Assembly: GCA_009776955.1 (NCBI GenBank)
Contig: WRMW01000002.1
Location: 123,154 to 187,153 of the forward strand
DNA length: 64,000 bases
Source: Clostridiales bacterium
GTDB taxonomy: Bacteria > Bacillota > Clostridia > Peptostreptococcales > Anaerovoracaceae
Direction of reading: 5' to 3'
How positions within the stretch are numbered: position 1 is the first letter of the stretch; the number at the start of each line of letters is the position of its first letter. A model generated the notes under the pieces. The model did not search any database and was not told the DNA's origin. It worked only from the letters and a program-made list of their open reading frames with translations. Both the position numbers and the translations under genes were made by a program. This document shows positions 43,791-53,800 of the stretch, one piece after another.

Positions 43791-44723
43791 ATGATTGCAG
43801 TGAAAAACATTACAAAGAGATTCGACAAAAAAGCGGCTCTTGAAAATATCAGCTGCACAATACCAGACGGGCGGATATACGGGCTCGTCGGCTCCAACGG
43901 CGCGGGCAAATCCACTTTGCTGCGCTTGCTGACGGGCATATACAAGCCTGATTCGGGCGAGATAGGCTATGACGGCCTCGCTGTGTATGAAGCGCCCGAA
44001 GTGAAAGAGCAGATTGTTTTCATATCGGACGACCTGTATTTCCTTCCGCAGAGCAATATGGAAAGGATGGCGAAGCTGTATGCGGTTTGCTACAAGGGTT
44101 TCGACAATGAATACTTTCGGGAACTTGCGGCGAAATTCAGGCTTGATCCGCGTGCAAGCATAGGCACGTTCTCCAAGGGCATGAAGCGGCAGGCGGCGAT
44201 GATACTCGCTTTGGCGTGCCGGACGAAGTACATATTTCTGGATGAAACCTTGGATGGGCTCGACCCCATGATGCGTAGCTTTGTCAAAACCGTGGTGCGC
44301 GGAGAAATGACGAGTCGAGGCGCTACAGCGGTGATAACGAGCCATTCGCTACGGGAGCTCGAGGACACCTGCGACCAGCTTGCCATGCTGCATGATGGCG
44401 GCATTGTCTTCGAAAGCGATATCAAAAATCTGAAAACGACATTCTTCAAGATCCAGGTCTCTTTTGGCTATGATTATGACGCTTCGCTTTTCAGGGACAT
44501 AAATGTGAGGTCGTTCACAAAGGTGGGCAGCGTGGCAAACCTTGTGGTGGGCGGGGACAGAGAGCAGATACAAGCAATGATAAAGAATCTGAATCCATTG
44601 TTGATGGAAGTATTGCCGCTGTCGCTTGAAGAGGTGTTCGTCCATGAGATGAGCGCTCATGGATATGCGCTTGACGTTTCCATCCTTGCGCAGGAGGAAG
44701 GCGGTCATGAAAATGTTCAATAA
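43791..44723 (+). CDS. ABC transporter ATP-binding protein
   Basis: A 310 aa nucleotide-binding subunit. Walker A GSNGAGKST, signature TFSKGMKRQ (in place of LSGGQ), Walker B YIFLDETLDGLD and the H-loop SHSLREL are present. The atypical signature FSKGMKRQ is common in the YtrB/EcsA-like exporters of Firmicutes. The C-terminal 80 residues are a further domain. ATG 43791 follows aaaggga. The permease gene overlaps its end by 17 bases. Substrate unknown; drug, peptide or lipid export is typical for this type. Confidence 0.9.
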   Translation: MIAVKNITKRFDKKAALENISCTIPDGRIYGLVGSNGAGKSTLLRLLTGIYKPDSGEIGYDGLAVYEAPEVKEQIVFISDDLYFLPQSNMERMAKLYAVCYKGFDNEYFRELAAKFRLDPRASIGTFSKGMKRQAAMILALACRTKYIFLDETLDGLDPMMRSFVKTVVRGEMTSRGATAVITSHSLRELEDTCDQLAMLHDGGIVFESDIKNLKTTFFKIQVSFGYDYDASLFRDINVRSFTKVGSVANLVVGGDREQIQAMIKNLNPLLMEVLPLSLEEVFVHEMSAHGYALDVSILAQEEGGHENVQ

Positions 44724-46464
44724 GGCATTCTATCTGGACAGGCTGAAATACCTGCGATGGATGGGCATTGTCTGCACGGTCATAGCGTGGTCAATATCGT
44801 TGATAGCTGTATTCTCGACACTCTCATATTATCAATGGGTTCCGCTAAGTACGGGTCCCGAGTTCAAAGGGATTCTTTCAGCGTCAACAATGATACTTTC
44901 GCCGATAGTATATGCGATGGGTTTTTTCATGGTCTTTCTCGCCTATTCATTCCAGTACAGACGAAACGCCAGCGACTATTACCATAGCCTATCCCTTACG
45001 CGAACGCAGCTTTATTTCAGTACGGGCGCTGCGGTACTGACATGGATATTCTTTGTCGTAATATCGACAGTATTGCTTGTAAACGTTGTTGCGAGCGCCA
45101 TTGCAGATTCTGTTGGCATGTCGCTTTCCGATGCTACGGGCGCATCTGCCGATATAATGCTGATATTTATGCTGCACGCTTTTATCATGGTCGGGGCTGC
45201 CATGCTTGCGACATCGTTGACGGGGACTGCATTTTCCAGCTTTGTAACTGCCGTCTTGCTGTATGCGCTGCCGTGGGTCATTGCGTCTTTTATGCAAAGC
45301 GTCATTTCCGATATCGTGGTGATATTGCCTGAGTCGCCGTCCTATATGCCGGCATACTCAAGCATGGTTTTTTCCGCCTTTGTTGAAGATTTTGACGCAT
45401 GGAAGAAATTGATTGCCCCGGTTCTTCTGGCGATTGCATACATAATCGTCGGTTGGCTATGCGCTAAAAAAAGGCCGTCGGAGACTGCGGGGAAGAGTTC
45501 GCCGAACAAGGCGCTGCAAACATTTATCCGCAGCATTGTCGCCTTCCCATTTTTGCTTTTGGCTGTCAGCGCGTTCAATGATAAAAGCGTGAGCGCCTCT
45601 GGCGATATTTCTTACGACATCTGGAGTTTTGCGAGATACATAGTCCTTTCCGTAATGTTCTATATTCTTTATGAGATCATTTCCACAAGGAACGTGAAAA
45701 GCCTTCCGAAAGCGATACCGTACTATGCGGTGCCGTTGGGCGCGGCGCTGGCGTTGTGGTTGATGGCTTCTGCTGTGGGCACGCATATTATTTCCTTTCA
45801 GCCGCCAGCGCATGACATAGAGTATGTGAGGATCGAACGCTTTACGGAAAACAGGTATCGTGATGTCGGCAATACATACATGACAATGAAGTTGAGTCAA
45901 ATAGAGTTCCATGAGCAGCAGATGAAAGAGTTGGTTTTGTACAGGCTCGAAAAATCAAGGGAAGAAGCCAAGGCTGGCACGTTTTACTCAAACCCTGACA
46001 AGGACGAGATATATTGCACGGTCGAGCTGAATATGAGGGACGGCAGTTCACACACGAGGGTGATAAGCCTTATGTTAAGCGATATCAGCAATCTTGAGAT
46101 CATAATCAATGCAGGGAACCATGCGGAATTGCGTGAGCTTCCGCTGGACAGCGAGATTTCATCGTTGGAAATCGGTGCTGTTTCATCGTGGGGGGGCATA
46201 GATGGAGTTGTCACCGGTGCGCAGGCATGGGAGATATGGGAGATGTACAAAGAGGAATTAAGCAGGCTGAGCGCCACGAATTTCAATGCGGCTGTAGGCG
46301 CGGGCTATGCGAGCAGGCAAATCGAGGCTAGTGCCCGTATAGTCGTGGCCGTCGAAGAATCTGACGGGAGTCAAAGCCGCCATTCCTTCCCGCTCACGCA
46401 GTTTACGTTTAGAGCCTTGGACAGATATGTTGAGATTGCGGATCCTGCGAAACAGAATCGATGA
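44707..46464 (+). CDS. ABC transporter permease
   Basis: A 585 aa membrane subunit partnering the ATPase before it. ATG 44707 follows aggaggaaggcggtc; a longer frame starts upstream but lacks such a signal. About seven membrane helices span the N-terminal 370 residues (segments such as VFFMVFLAYSF and LLAIAYIIVGWLCA), then a soluble C-terminal domain of about 200 residues with mixed strands and charged helices lies outside or peripheral to the membrane. That extra domain is unusual for the simple exporters. Substrate unknown. Confidence 0.82.
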   Translation: MKMFNKAFYLDRLKYLRWMGIVCTVIAWSISLIAVFSTLSYYQWVPLSTGPEFKGILSASTMILSPIVYAMGFFMVFLAYSFQYRRNASDYYHSLSLTRTQLYFSTGAAVLTWIFFVVISTVLLVNVVASAIADSVGMSLSDATGASADIMLIFMLHAFIMVGAAMLATSLTGTAFSSFVTAVLLYALPWVIASFMQSVISDIVVILPESPSYMPAYSSMVFSAFVEDFDAWKKLIAPVLLAIAYIIVGWLCAKKRPSETAGKSSPNKALQTFIRSIVAFPFLLLAVSAFNDKSVSASGDISYDIWSFARYIVLSVMFYILYEIISTRNVKSLPKAIPYYAVPLGAALALWLMASAVGTHIISFQPPAHDIEYVRIERFTENRYRDVGNTYMTMKLSQIEFHEQQMKELVLYRLEKSREEAKAGTFYSNPDKDEIYCTVELNMRDGSSHTRVISLMLSDISNLEIIINAGNHAELRELPLDSEISSLEIGAVSSWGGIDGVVTGAQAWEIWEMYKEELSRLSATNFNAAVGAGYASRQIEASARIVVAVEESDGSQSRHSFPLTQFTFRALDRYVEIADPAKQNR

Positions 46465-46498
46465 TTTTGATACAGTATTTATTTTTGCGGAGGTTGAT

Positions 46499-47845
46499 AT
46501 GGAAACGATTATTACCATAGTTATGTTTACGATAGCGGGGCTGTCGCTGGGAACTCTGATATTCTTGATCGTCAAGAGCAAGAGGGAGGAACGGGCGGAC
46601 GGCGAGGACGCGGATGCGGACGCAGAAACAGAAGCGGAAGCGGAGCGAGCCAGGGCTATAGCGGGGTTTGTCGTCGAAAAGGTGGTCGAGGAGCTGAAAG
46701 CGCAGCGGCAGGAAGCGCAGGCGGAGGCTCGCGAGCAGCGGGGCGAGGCTGCGGAGATGTCGCAGAGGCAGCGGGCCGAGCTTGCGGAAACGCTTGGCAA
46801 GAGCAATGCGCAGACGGCACAGCTTATACAGGCTTCGTCCGAGGGGACGCAAAAGAGCCTTGCGGAGCTACAGGCATCCATACGCGACAAGGTGGATGAA
46901 CGGCTTGAGGCTATACAGAAATCCAACGAGCAAAAGCTTGATGAAATGAGGCGGACTGTTGACGAAAAGCTGGAAACCACGCTGAACATACGCTTGAAGA
47001 ACAGTTTTGAAATCGTCAATCAGCAGCTTGAGTCTGTGAATACGCGTCTAGGCGAGATGCGCTCGGTCGCCGAGAGCGTGTCGAACCTCAACAAGGCATT
47101 GTCGGGGTCAAAGACCAGGGGCATACTCGGCGAGCTGCAGCTTTCCCAGATAATCGAGGATATGCTGCCGCCGCACCTCTATGAGCGCGAGGCTCAAGTG
47201 CGCGAGGGGAGCGCCGAGCGCGTGGAGTTCGCCATAAAGCTGCCCGGACAGGACGGCGAGGGGTTTGCGTACCTGCCCATAGACAGCAAGTTTCCGCTCG
47301 ATGACTACTACAGGCTTGTGGACGGGTACGAGAAGGGGGATGCCGCGGCCATCGATACTTACAGGAAGTTTTTGCTCGCAAAAATCAAAGAATCGGCAAA
47401 GGACGTGCGCAAAAAATATATAAATCCGCCGCGAACGACGACCTTTGCCGTGATGTTCTTGCCGACGGAGGGGCTGTATGCGGAGGCGGTCAGGGACGCT
47501 ACGTTCTTTGAAGACCTTAGGAAGCTCGACATTATCATCGCCGGTCCGACGACGCTTTCGGCACTGTTATCGTCGCTTCTTGTCGGCTTCAAGACCTTGC
47601 AGATACAGAAGGGTGCGGTCGAGATACAGAATACGCTCGAAAAGACGAAAAAGGAGTTCTCCATGTTCAGCGATGTGCTAGTAAACGCGCAGAACCGTAT
47701 CCGCATGACGGGTGAGGATCTAGACAAGCTTGTCGGCACGAGGACTAGAAAAATAAACGCCGCGCTGAAAAACGTGCAGGTCTACACTTTCCAAGAAGGG
47801 GAGGAGGCGTTCCCCGAACTCGAGACGGATGATGATTTGGTATAA
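46499..47845 (+). CDS. rmuC: DNA recombination protein RmuC homologue
   Basis: A 448 aa protein. One N-terminal membrane helix (ITIVMFTIAGLSLGTLIFLI), a long Ala/Glu/Arg-rich coiled coil to about residue 200, then the conserved RmuC core, with SGSKTRGILGELQLSQIIE, LPIDSKFPLDDYYRL and FLPTEGLYAEAV. RmuC limits rearrangements at inverted repeats in E. coli; its nuclease-like core is related to the restriction-endonuclease fold. ATG 46499 follows gcggagg. The stop overlaps the next gene's start by 17 bases, coupling it to the PBP gene. Confidence 0.93.
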   Translation: METIITIVMFTIAGLSLGTLIFLIVKSKREERADGEDADADAETEAEAERARAIAGFVVEKVVEELKAQRQEAQAEAREQRGEAAEMSQRQRAELAETLGKSNAQTAQLIQASSEGTQKSLAELQASIRDKVDERLEAIQKSNEQKLDEMRRTVDEKLETTLNIRLKNSFEIVNQQLESVNTRLGEMRSVAESVSNLNKALSGSKTRGILGELQLSQIIEDMLPPHLYEREAQVREGSAERVEFAIKLPGQDGEGFAYLPIDSKFPLDDYYRLVDGYEKGDAAAIDTYRKFLLAKIKESAKDVRKKYINPPRTTTFAVMFLPTEGLYAEAVRDATFFEDLRKLDIIIAGPTTLSALLSSLLVGFKTLQIQKGAVEIQNTLEKTKKEFSMFSDVLVNAQNRIRMTGEDLDKLVGTRTRKINAALKNVQVYTFQEGEEAFPELETDDDLV

Positions 47846-50696
47846 GAGCCGCAACAATATATTGTTGATTGTTTTCTGTGCGCTTTTCGCGTTGCTTTCG
47901 TTCCGGCTTTTTCAGATAACGGGGCCGGAGGGGGAGCACTGGACGCTGGCGGCGGCCGAAAACACCGTAAGGACGGTTTCGACGAGCGCCCCGCGCGGAA
48001 ATATATACGACAGGAACGGAGTGCTGCTTGCGGGGTCGCACCCGGTGTTCGCCGTCGAGTTTTCGCGTGGGGGGATGCCTGCGAGGGAAGTCAATGAAAG
48101 CTTGCGAAAGGTCTTTCGCGTGCTGAACAAGAACGAGGAGGCCTATATCGACGACTTCCCAATCCGCATCGACATGGACGGCTCCTATTACTACCAGCAG
48201 ACAAGGGATCTGAACGAGTGGCGCGCAAGATGGGAGCTGCCAGAGGGCTTTCCTGCGTCGCTGGCGTATTCTGAGATACGCAGACGGTATGAGATACCGC
48301 CCGGGCTCGACAATTATGAAGCCTCGCAAGAGCTATATGACCGCTATGGGGTGACCGTCCCGATAATTCTGAGCAATATGGAATATACGCGTGATGCGGA
48401 GCGCAGGCAGTTTTTGGAGGCGTTTGGGCTGCCAGCATATACGAGCGCACGCGACGCTTTTATGGCCATCAGGGAATATTACGGCCTCGACGATATGATT
48501 CCCAAGCCGTCTCATCTGGAGGCCCACAAGATCATCACGGTGAGGTACAGGCTCGCGCTTCAGGCGTTTATGCGGTATCTGCCGGTCGAGATCGCTGCGG
48601 AGGTCGGCAAGGGCACGGTCGTCGAGGTGGAGGAAAACCTGCACAATATGGAAGGCGTCAGCGTCCTGCCGAAATCGCGGCGCTTCTACCCGCTGGGGGA
48701 GGCGGCGAGCCACGTCATCGGCTATATGGGCAAGATACCGGCGACCGAGGCAGGCCATTATGTGAACGAGCTTGGCTATCGCGCTTCGGATCTGGTGGGG
48801 CAGTACGGCATGGAGCGCAGCCTTGAGGACGTTCTGCGCGGGACTTACGGCGGCAGGACTATACAGATAGACAGCACAGGCCGGATAATCAAAGTGCTGG
48901 GCGAGGAGACCGTGGCACGACGTGGGCAGGACGTTGCGCTGACGATAGATATAGAGTACCAGCAGCGAGTGAAGGAAAACCTGCTACGTGGGCTTGAGGC
49001 GGTGCAGACAGCGGGGGTGTATGAAAGTCGCTTCGGGGACTACAAGGCGCCGAGGCGGCATCCAGGCGCGATAGTGGGGACGGCGGTGGTGCTCAATGCA
49101 AAGACTGGCGAGCCGCTTGCAATAGTGAACTCGGAGGATTTTGACCCCAATGTTTTCGCAGGCGGCATCACGCCTGAGGATTGGGAGGCGCTGCAGCCGC
49201 AAAACCCGCGCGACCCGCTTTCGCCAAGGCCGCTATACAACTGGGCGACCAGCGCTTCAGTGCAGCCGGGGTCTACCTTCAAGCCGCTTATCGCCATCGC
49301 GGGGCTTGAGCACGGCCTCGATCCAAATAGGACTATATTCGACCCGCGGTCAATGAGGGTGGGCGGTCAGGTGTTCAGCTGCCTCAGTGCGCACGGCGCC
49401 GTAAATCTGTATACCGCCATGCAGACTTCGTGCAATTTCTATTTCTATGGTGCAGGTTGCGGGCGCGATTGGGCACGGGGAGCCAGCCTGGGTTATGCGG
49501 AGGATATCACCATAGACGGGATAACCGACTACGCGAAGCAGTTCGGGCTCGGCGTGCGCTCTGACATAGAGATTGAGGAGAGCGTCGTGCCGGCACCGAC
49601 TTCCGAGACCAAGCTTCGCGGCACGGAGGGGATGCTGAGAGCGTGGCTTATAGGTCAAAGTGAAGAAATCTTTACCGAGCATGCACTTCAGAACAAGGCG
49701 AACGTGCTGGAGGCCATAGACGAAATAGCGAGCTGGACGGCGGAGAACCCTAGCCTGTCGGATATGACGGGGCGGATGGTTCGCCTGGGCGTGAGGGAGG
49801 ACGAGGCCAGGGTTGTCGCCGAGGAGTGCAAATTCACTTATTACAATTATGCAAGCTGGTCCATAACAGACCAGATGAATATATCCATAGGGCAGGGGGA
49901 GAATGCGTATACGCCGCTTCAGATGGCGCACTATATGGCGACTATGGTGACGGACGGCATGAGGAACAGCCTCAGCCTTGTGAAGGCCACGGAGGACGGG
50001 GGACTGGCGGTGCGTCCGGCGGGCGAGCAGGCGGACGTGAACCCTGAGAATCTGGAGCATGTGCGGGAGGCCATGCGGCGCGCGGTGACGGGGGGGACGC
50101 TTTTCATATTCAACAGGCTTCCGGTGACGTCCATAGGCAAGACGGGGACGGCTGAGCGCGAAGGGCGCGTCAACCCGCCCGACGAGGTCGCCTATATGCA
50201 GGAGCACCTTGGCGCTATCAACCCTGTGCTTGACTGGGGCGACGTGATGGCAGAGACGGAGCGCCTGATGCGGGAGTTTCCGAGCGTCTATGTGACGGAG
50301 AACACCGCAGTCCGCAGGGCGGTATTGAACCTTTCGGACAGCAGCTTCGACTCTGCGCGCCTCGATATGTTTAAGGCCGAATACGATCATTTTTCGTGGG
50401 TGGTGGCAGCCGCACCCGCAGAAGACCCCGAGATAGCCATTGCGCTGCTCGTCCCGCAAGGAGGCCTTTCGAGCAGCGTGGTGATGATAGCGCGAGAGAT
50501 GGTGGGCGACTGGTTCGACCTAAAGGACGCACGTGCTGCAGCGGGTATAAGGGATATGAATTGGACTTCATTTTTTGAGCTTAACAATGAGGAGCGCGAG
50601 CGTCATTCGGAACGCGTTATGGCGATAAAGCCCGAAGACGCCCCGCGTTTGCAAGAGGAGCGGGAGCGGGAACGCGAACGGGAGGAACGGAGATAA
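47829..50696 (+). CDS. Class B penicillin-binding protein (PBP2-like)
   Basis: Peptidoglycan transpeptidase with an N-terminal membrane anchor, 955 aa, long for the class (usually 600-750). N-terminal helix at about residues 9-31, then the dimerisation region beginning APRGNIYDRNGVLLA. The transpeptidase domain has STFK at 482-485, the SxN motif as SCN (QTSCNFYFYG) and KTG at 771-773 (SIGKTGTAE). Extra length comes from insertions in the linker (residues about 100-250) and before KTG. The C-terminus is Arg/Glu-rich. It is coupled to rmuC and may work with RodA (17906) in elongation. Confidence 0.9.
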   Translation: MMIWYKSRNNILLIVFCALFALLSFRLFQITGPEGEHWTLAAAENTVRTVSTSAPRGNIYDRNGVLLAGSHPVFAVEFSRGGMPAREVNESLRKVFRVLNKNEEAYIDDFPIRIDMDGSYYYQQTRDLNEWRARWELPEGFPASLAYSEIRRRYEIPPGLDNYEASQELYDRYGVTVPIILSNMEYTRDAERRQFLEAFGLPAYTSARDAFMAIREYYGLDDMIPKPSHLEAHKIITVRYRLALQAFMRYLPVEIAAEVGKGTVVEVEENLHNMEGVSVLPKSRRFYPLGEAASHVIGYMGKIPATEAGHYVNELGYRASDLVGQYGMERSLEDVLRGTYGGRTIQIDSTGRIIKVLGEETVARRGQDVALTIDIEYQQRVKENLLRGLEAVQTAGVYESRFGDYKAPRRHPGAIVGTAVVLNAKTGEPLAIVNSEDFDPNVFAGGITPEDWEALQPQNPRDPLSPRPLYNWATSASVQPGSTFKPLIAIAGLEHGLDPNRTIFDPRSMRVGGQVFSCLSAHGAVNLYTAMQTSCNFYFYGAGCGRDWARGASLGYAEDITIDGITDYAKQFGLGVRSDIEIEESVVPAPTSETKLRGTEGMLRAWLIGQSEEIFTEHALQNKANVLEAIDEIASWTAENPSLSDMTGRMVRLGVREDEARVVAEECKFTYYNYASWSITDQMNISIGQGENAYTPLQMAHYMATMVTDGMRNSLSLVKATEDGGLAVRPAGEQADVNPENLEHVREAMRRAVTGGTLFIFNRLPVTSIGKTGTAEREGRVNPPDEVAYMQEHLGAINPVLDWGDVMAETERLMREFPSVYVTENTAVRRAVLNLSDSSFDSARLDMFKAEYDHFSWVVAAAPAEDPEIAIALLVPQGGLSSSVVMIAREMVGDWFDLKDARAAAGIRDMNWTSFFELNNEERERHSERVMAIKPEDAPRLQEEREREREREERR

Positions 50697-50766
50697 TAAA
50701 CTTGCAAAACCTTGCATAGACGTGATATTATTTCTGTGTAGGTAAGATAAGAATATAAATCGAAGA

Positions 50767-50799
50767 GGGGGAGCATACCGTTTAACGGTGCTCCTCTTT
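50767..50799 (+). terminator. Probable intrinsic terminator after the PBP gene
   Basis: Hairpin with gagca/tgctc and ccgt/acgg stems (50771-50775 with 50789-50793; 50778-50781 with 50785-50788), a 2-base bulge and loop tta, extended by further G-C and G-T pairs, then tcttt. It lies 70 bases after the PBP stop and before the GLUG protein gene. Confidence 0.55.
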
Positions 50800-50870
50800 G
50801 CATTGATCATATAGGTATTCACGTTTTTACTTGGCAAAAGCCGATGCATAATAATAGTGAGGTGACGAAA

Positions 50871-53800
50871 ATGAAAACAATCGAAATGAACAGAAAGAGG
50901 TATAGGTTAATTGTGTGGGTGCTGACATTAGTGCTGATTATTGCTATGGTGCCGCTATCGACAGACGTGGTGTTCGCAGAAGGAGAGGCATCCGCAGATT
51001 TCGACACAGGCATTGCCGCACCGCCCTCCTATGACGAGGATGACGTTGGAGAAGGTGAAACTTCCGAAGACGAAGAAACTGGTGGTGGAAATGATGAGGG
51101 TAGCAACGATGACGGCGGCAATGATTTGGAGGTTGATGATACGTCTGTAAATGATTCCGGCACCGACGATGGCGACGGTGCAGATGCAGGTGACGGTCTT
51201 GCCGACGCCGACGAGGAAGAGGATGGTGAAGGGGAGAATGTCGATGACGGACTCCTCGCAATGGCAGATGATGAACTTATATCTCTTGACGATGATGACG
51301 GCAGGCCGGATACGAGCTGGTTCAATTGGGGGACGCGTAACACGACCACGAACTACGTGATTGAAAACGGCGACCAGCTTGCAGGGCTTGCACAAATAGT
51401 CAACAGTACTGTATCGAATGTACGCTTTGACTTTGCCGGCAAGACTATCGCCCTTGCCGATGACATCGACATATCGATGTACGGCTATGACTACAACGAC
51501 GAAAAGGGTTGGATACCCATAGGTAGCGCCTCGCAAAGGCCTTTCAAGGGGACTTTTGATGGGGCGGGGCGTAACATTAGCGGGCTGTATATCAGCAACG
51601 GCCTAGCCATATCCGGCCTGTTCGGACATATCACCAGCGGAACGGTGCGAAACCTCAGCGTTGAAGTGGATAGAATCGAAGTTCACGCAGGGAGCAACAT
51701 ACGGACCGGCGGCATAGTGGGCGTGCTGTCAGGCCGCATGGAGAACTGCAATGTCAGCGGCAGTATAGGCAGTATCGGACGAGGCATCGGCGGCTTGGTG
51801 GGGCGTTCGGAGCGCAATAGCGTTATTGTGGGCAGTCATTCAGAGGCAAAGATAAGCGGAGGTTCATACGTGGGAGGCGTGGTCGGCGAGTTGGTCGCCG
51901 GCACGGTCACGGACAGCAGTTCGACGGGAAGCGTCACAGGATATTCTCATGTTGGAGGCGTGGTCGGCGGAATGAGCGGCGGCAAAGTGGAGGGAAGCCA
52001 CTCAACGTCCGATATCGATGCCGAGTCCAGGGTCGGTGGCGTGGTGGGCGATGCTGCTGGCAATGCCTTGATAACAGGCAGCCACTACAGAGATGGAAAT
52101 GTCGATGGAATCAATATGGTCGGAGGCGTTGTCGGCGCAATAAATACAGGAAGCGTGACGAACTCATATTCGGATGGAGGCGTTACAGGCACGACCGGGG
52201 TTGGCGGCATAGTCGGAGACTCAAACAAGGCTGGTGTGTCAAACGCATATTCAATCGGTGATGTCAGCGGAAGCGTAAATGTCGGCGGCATAGCCGGAAG
52301 CATAGCCAGTCACAGCGTGGCAGGCTGCTATTCGACGGGGATTGTCAGCGGCATTCGGAATGTCGGCGGCATAGTAGGCTTCGGCTCTGGAAACTCCGCT
52401 GGGGCTACAAACAGCGCAGCTCTGAATCTTAGGGTCAGAGGCGATACGAATGTAGGCAGAGTGGCGGGAACCGCCAATGCGAGAGCCTTGAGCGGAAACG
52501 TGGCTTTCGAGGGCATGACTGTGCTTGTGGGCAGCAGTGACAAGACGGTATCAAGCGGCCTGTCAAGTACGGACGGCATGAGCAGAAGCAAGGATGAATT
52601 GCAAGCCGCCACAGGCTTTCCTGAAGTGTTTATGCAGATGCCGTGGACTTATGCGCCCGAGATGTTGCCAGGGCTTTTCGGGTCGGAGGCATCCATGCCT
52701 GGGCATCTTTATGACGGGCCGGCAAAAGTGCTTACAACATCGGCCCAGTCGGGGCTTGTCGGCGTGGAGTATAGCTATGCCCTTGTGGGAGCGGGGGCAG
52801 CGCCCATCGCATGGAGCCTTGAGAGCGGCACATTGCCCGATGGCTTTGCTCTCGGCGGCGATGGCGTGATTTCTGGCGTGCCTACAGCATATGGCGTCAC
52901 CACGTTCACGGTAAAGGCTGAGAACAGCAAGGGCTTTGACACGAAGGAGCTGAGCCTTACGATAAAGAGGCCTGTAACTATTCTTGCGATAGAGGGAATC
53001 CCTGTTCCTAGGCAGGGAGATATTCCTGTGACGACAATAACAGAAACCAGCCAGTATACGGGCAGGGTGACTTGGATGCCAAGACCTAGATACTTTGACT
53101 ACGGCACGGAGTATATAGCTGTCATCGACGTGATGCCCAAGCCGGAGTATACATTGGTGGGCATCGCCAGGGACGCATTCACCGTGGCTGGGGCTGTAGC
53201 GACAAACGGGGCGAATAGCGGAGTGATAAGAGCCGTATTCCCTCCGACAGAAACAAAGCTTGTGACTACGCTTAGCGTACAGCCCTCTTTTGCGACGCTG
53301 ACACCTGCACATAATACGCTTCCGCTTGCAGGGCTTTTGCCAGGTGTGGACTTGGGTGACTACGGGAAGCTGAAGTGGTCGCTTGAAGACGATATAGGAG
53401 GTATTCTCAGCCTTTCGCAAGATGCTGGCATGAGCACAGAGCTTACGGCTGACTCCATAGGGCTTGGCGCGATGACCGAACCAAAGGATGTTTCCGTCGT
53501 GGCGGAATTTGACGGCAGATATACAGCTTTTGTTTCAATATCCCTGATGCCTGAAACGAGGGATGAATGGCTTGGCGCGCAAATGCTTGTGCAAAGCGTG
53601 AATCTCAATACGGCAAAAGAGATTGGGGCGTTAGCACCGATACGCATACGAGGCGATAAGGTGGACAATGTCGAGCTGCTGCCTGTTGACAAGGACGGGG
53701 AAGTGGCGGGGATAGAGCCGCTCAAAGGTTATCAGGCACATATGCATGCTGATGGCCGTAACATTGCGATATCGGCCGATTTTGGAGTCCCCAAGGCCAA

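Noticed and set aside
50955..51536. Open frames antisense to the start of the GLUG protein gene
   Set aside because: They arise from the repetitive Asp/Glu/Gly-rich coding sequence on the plus strand and have low-complexity translations.
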